Origin: Microbacterium gallinarum
Lineage (GTDB): Bacteria > Actinomycetota > Actinomycetes > Actinomycetales > Microbacteriaceae
Reading direction: 5' to 3'
Assembly: GCF_014837165.1 (NCBI RefSeq)
Contig: NZ_JACSPM010000006.1
Span: forward strand, 99,404 to 163,403
Length of the DNA: 64,000 nt
Each line of letters opens with the position of its first letter. Within the stretch, counting starts at the first letter, position 1. The notes under the pieces are model-generated. The model did not search any database. It was not told where the DNA came from and saw nothing but the letters and a program-made list of their open reading frames with translations. The position numbers and the translations under genes were made by a program. Positions 63,144-64,000 of this stretch are shown here, one piece after another.

Positions 63144-63490
63144 CGAGCTCAATTCCGCGCGCTAACGTAAGGATCGCATCCACAGGGTCTGCCGGTCCAC
63201 GCGCGGGAGGGCACCGCGGAGCGCACATGCCCCCGAGCCATCGACGGCCCGCATCGGAGCCGCATGCGTGCACCGCCCGGTTAGGGATCGGTGTCGGCGT
63301 CGGGTTAGAAGGCGGGAGTGTCGCAACAGTTGATCACTTCTCCGCAGCTTGGTGGGGACAGTCGTTCGAACAGTCCGCAACGACTCCCCGGCAAGTTGAC
63401 GCGCATCGAGTTCGGAGCGATGGTGGCCATACGGGTCACGTCCGCGGCTTCACAACGAGAGCCACCGAGACCCTCAGCAGTCTCGAGCGA
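63144..63490. other. gene-free stretch
   Basis: No convincing gene, repeat or RNA was found. A 69-codon open frame (63318-63527) has Ser/Pro-rich composition and overlaps the end of the opposite gene, so it was not called. Confidence 0.4.
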
Positions 63491-63889
63491 CTATTCCTTC
63501 CCAACAGAGTTCATGGAATCGATGTAATCCTCCAAGAGCCCATGAGCAGCAAGGAATCGCCAAGGGTTACTTGCTGCCGCAAAGTCGCGATCAGCATCCT
63601 CGATCCTGCACCATGAGCAGCGATCGCCTTCTTCAAGAGGCTCGCCGCACACCTCGCAAGCGTGCTCGGGTTCTGAGATCGCCCCTTCCGCAAAGACGCG
63701 AGACGAACCGTCCGAAGCCAAGAAGAATGGGGTTATATTGTTTCGCCCAACCCTGCACTCATACACTTCGCAACCAATATCCGCGGCGTACGAGCGCAGT
63801 TTAGCCTGCGTTTCGGCGTCAGCGTTCGAGCCAAGGACCACTGCGGTCACACAATGGGGCGGAATCGAAAGGAGTGACGCTCCATCCAC
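63491..63889 (-). CDS. zinc-ribbon protein of unknown function
   Basis: The 132-residue product (GTG start, uncertain) has an alpha/beta N-terminal part (VTAVVLGSNADAETQAKLRS) and a central zinc ribbon with two CxxC pairs (Cys78/Cys81 and Cys91/Cys94, CEVCGEPLEEGDRCSWC), then a helical tail. No family was recognised. The N-terminal region could be a remnant of a PIN- or Toprim-like fold but shows no clear catalytic set. It is the last gene before the right edge; 63890-64000 shows nothing supportable. Confidence 0.5.
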   Translation of the reverse strand: MDGASLLSIPPHCVTAVVLGSNADAETQAKLRSYAADIGCEVYECRVGRNNITPFFLASDGSSRVFAEGAISEPEHACEVCGEPLEEGDRCSWCRIEDADRDFAAASNPWRFLAAHGLLEDYIDSMNSVGKE

Positions 63890-64000
63890 TTGAACGAGGT
63901 CGTTCGCATTGTTAAGGACGAGACGTGACTCGCCCCGGCATGTCCGGAGAGCGGTTTGCTGGTGTCAGCCGGCTTGTTCAACCGGTTCGATGCGAGCGTA

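Noticed and set aside
63318..63527. 69-codon plus-strand frame overlapping the end of the zinc-ribbon gene
   Set aside because: It is Ser/Pro-rich with no family pattern and has an antisense overlap with a better-supported gene.
42872..64000. Integrated prophage
   Set aside because: No capsid, portal, terminase or tail genes were seen. The relaxase indicates a conjugative or mobilisable element.

Overview
The window is high-GC actinobacterial chromosome, most likely from a member of the Microbacteriaceae close to Microbacterium. Supporting signs are the very GC-rich third codon positions, frequent GTG starts, the Microbacteriaceae-type small DUF7882 protein, Lsr2, the Gram-positive heme branch with HemQ, a RamA-like acetate regulator, and a helicase-like protein ending in a nuclease-like domain of the kind named after Microbacterium testaceum. 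Assignments rest on reading motifs and gene order by eye; no database search was run.

From 1 to about 42.8 kb the window is ordinary chromosome. It opens with a truncated DUF389-type membrane protein, an acyl-CoA dehydrogenase-fold enzyme and several housekeeping genes. Histidine degradation follows: a formimidoylglutamase-type arginase-family enzyme (+), then hutI, hutU and hutH on the minus strand, with a divergent IclR-type regulator whose start codon lies inside a perfect 18-bp palindrome. Next come a YbaK deacylase, a branched-chain amino-acid dehydrogenase and a ZIP transporter. Heme synthesis is grouped as a divergent hemA facing a tightly overlapping hemE-hemG-hemQ-hemC-hemB-hemL run, with no hemH or hemD here. 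A tRNA-Ala, an amidohydrolase, a SepX/GlpR-like division protein with rimJ and galU, a folate cyclo-ligase and mscL follow. Then come a large helicase-like protein with degraded ATPase motifs, an Ogt-like protein lacking its catalytic cysteine, an acetate-type symporter with a RamA-like regulator, lsr2 and pntAB.

Intergenic DNA here is rich in repeats: widely spaced perfect inverted repeats (both gaps of the hut run, upstream of hemQ, and twice after mscL), a 173-bp tandem repeat that begins in the 3' end of hemL, and several copies of a REP-like unit.

From tRNA-Arg(CCT) at 42.80 kb to the right edge the DNA looks acquired. A tyrosine integrase lies next to the tRNA, and a MobF-type relaxase sits at 53.5-56.3 kb. 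Between them is a dense defence region: a multidomain GmrSD-like protein carrying an O6-alkylguanine-transferase-like module, a divergent HNH nuclease, Vsr, a 5-methylcytosine methyltransferase, and a McrB-like ATPase with a PD-(D/E)XK partner. Beyond the relaxase are genes without clear names: a membrane-anchored nuclease-like protein with an all-helical partner, a protein with a HEPN-type RNxxxH motif, a TIGR02391-like protein, a frameshifted GIY-YIG-like gene, a DUF2971 protein, a membrane protein and a zinc-ribbon protein. No second attachment site was seen, so the element probably runs past the window.
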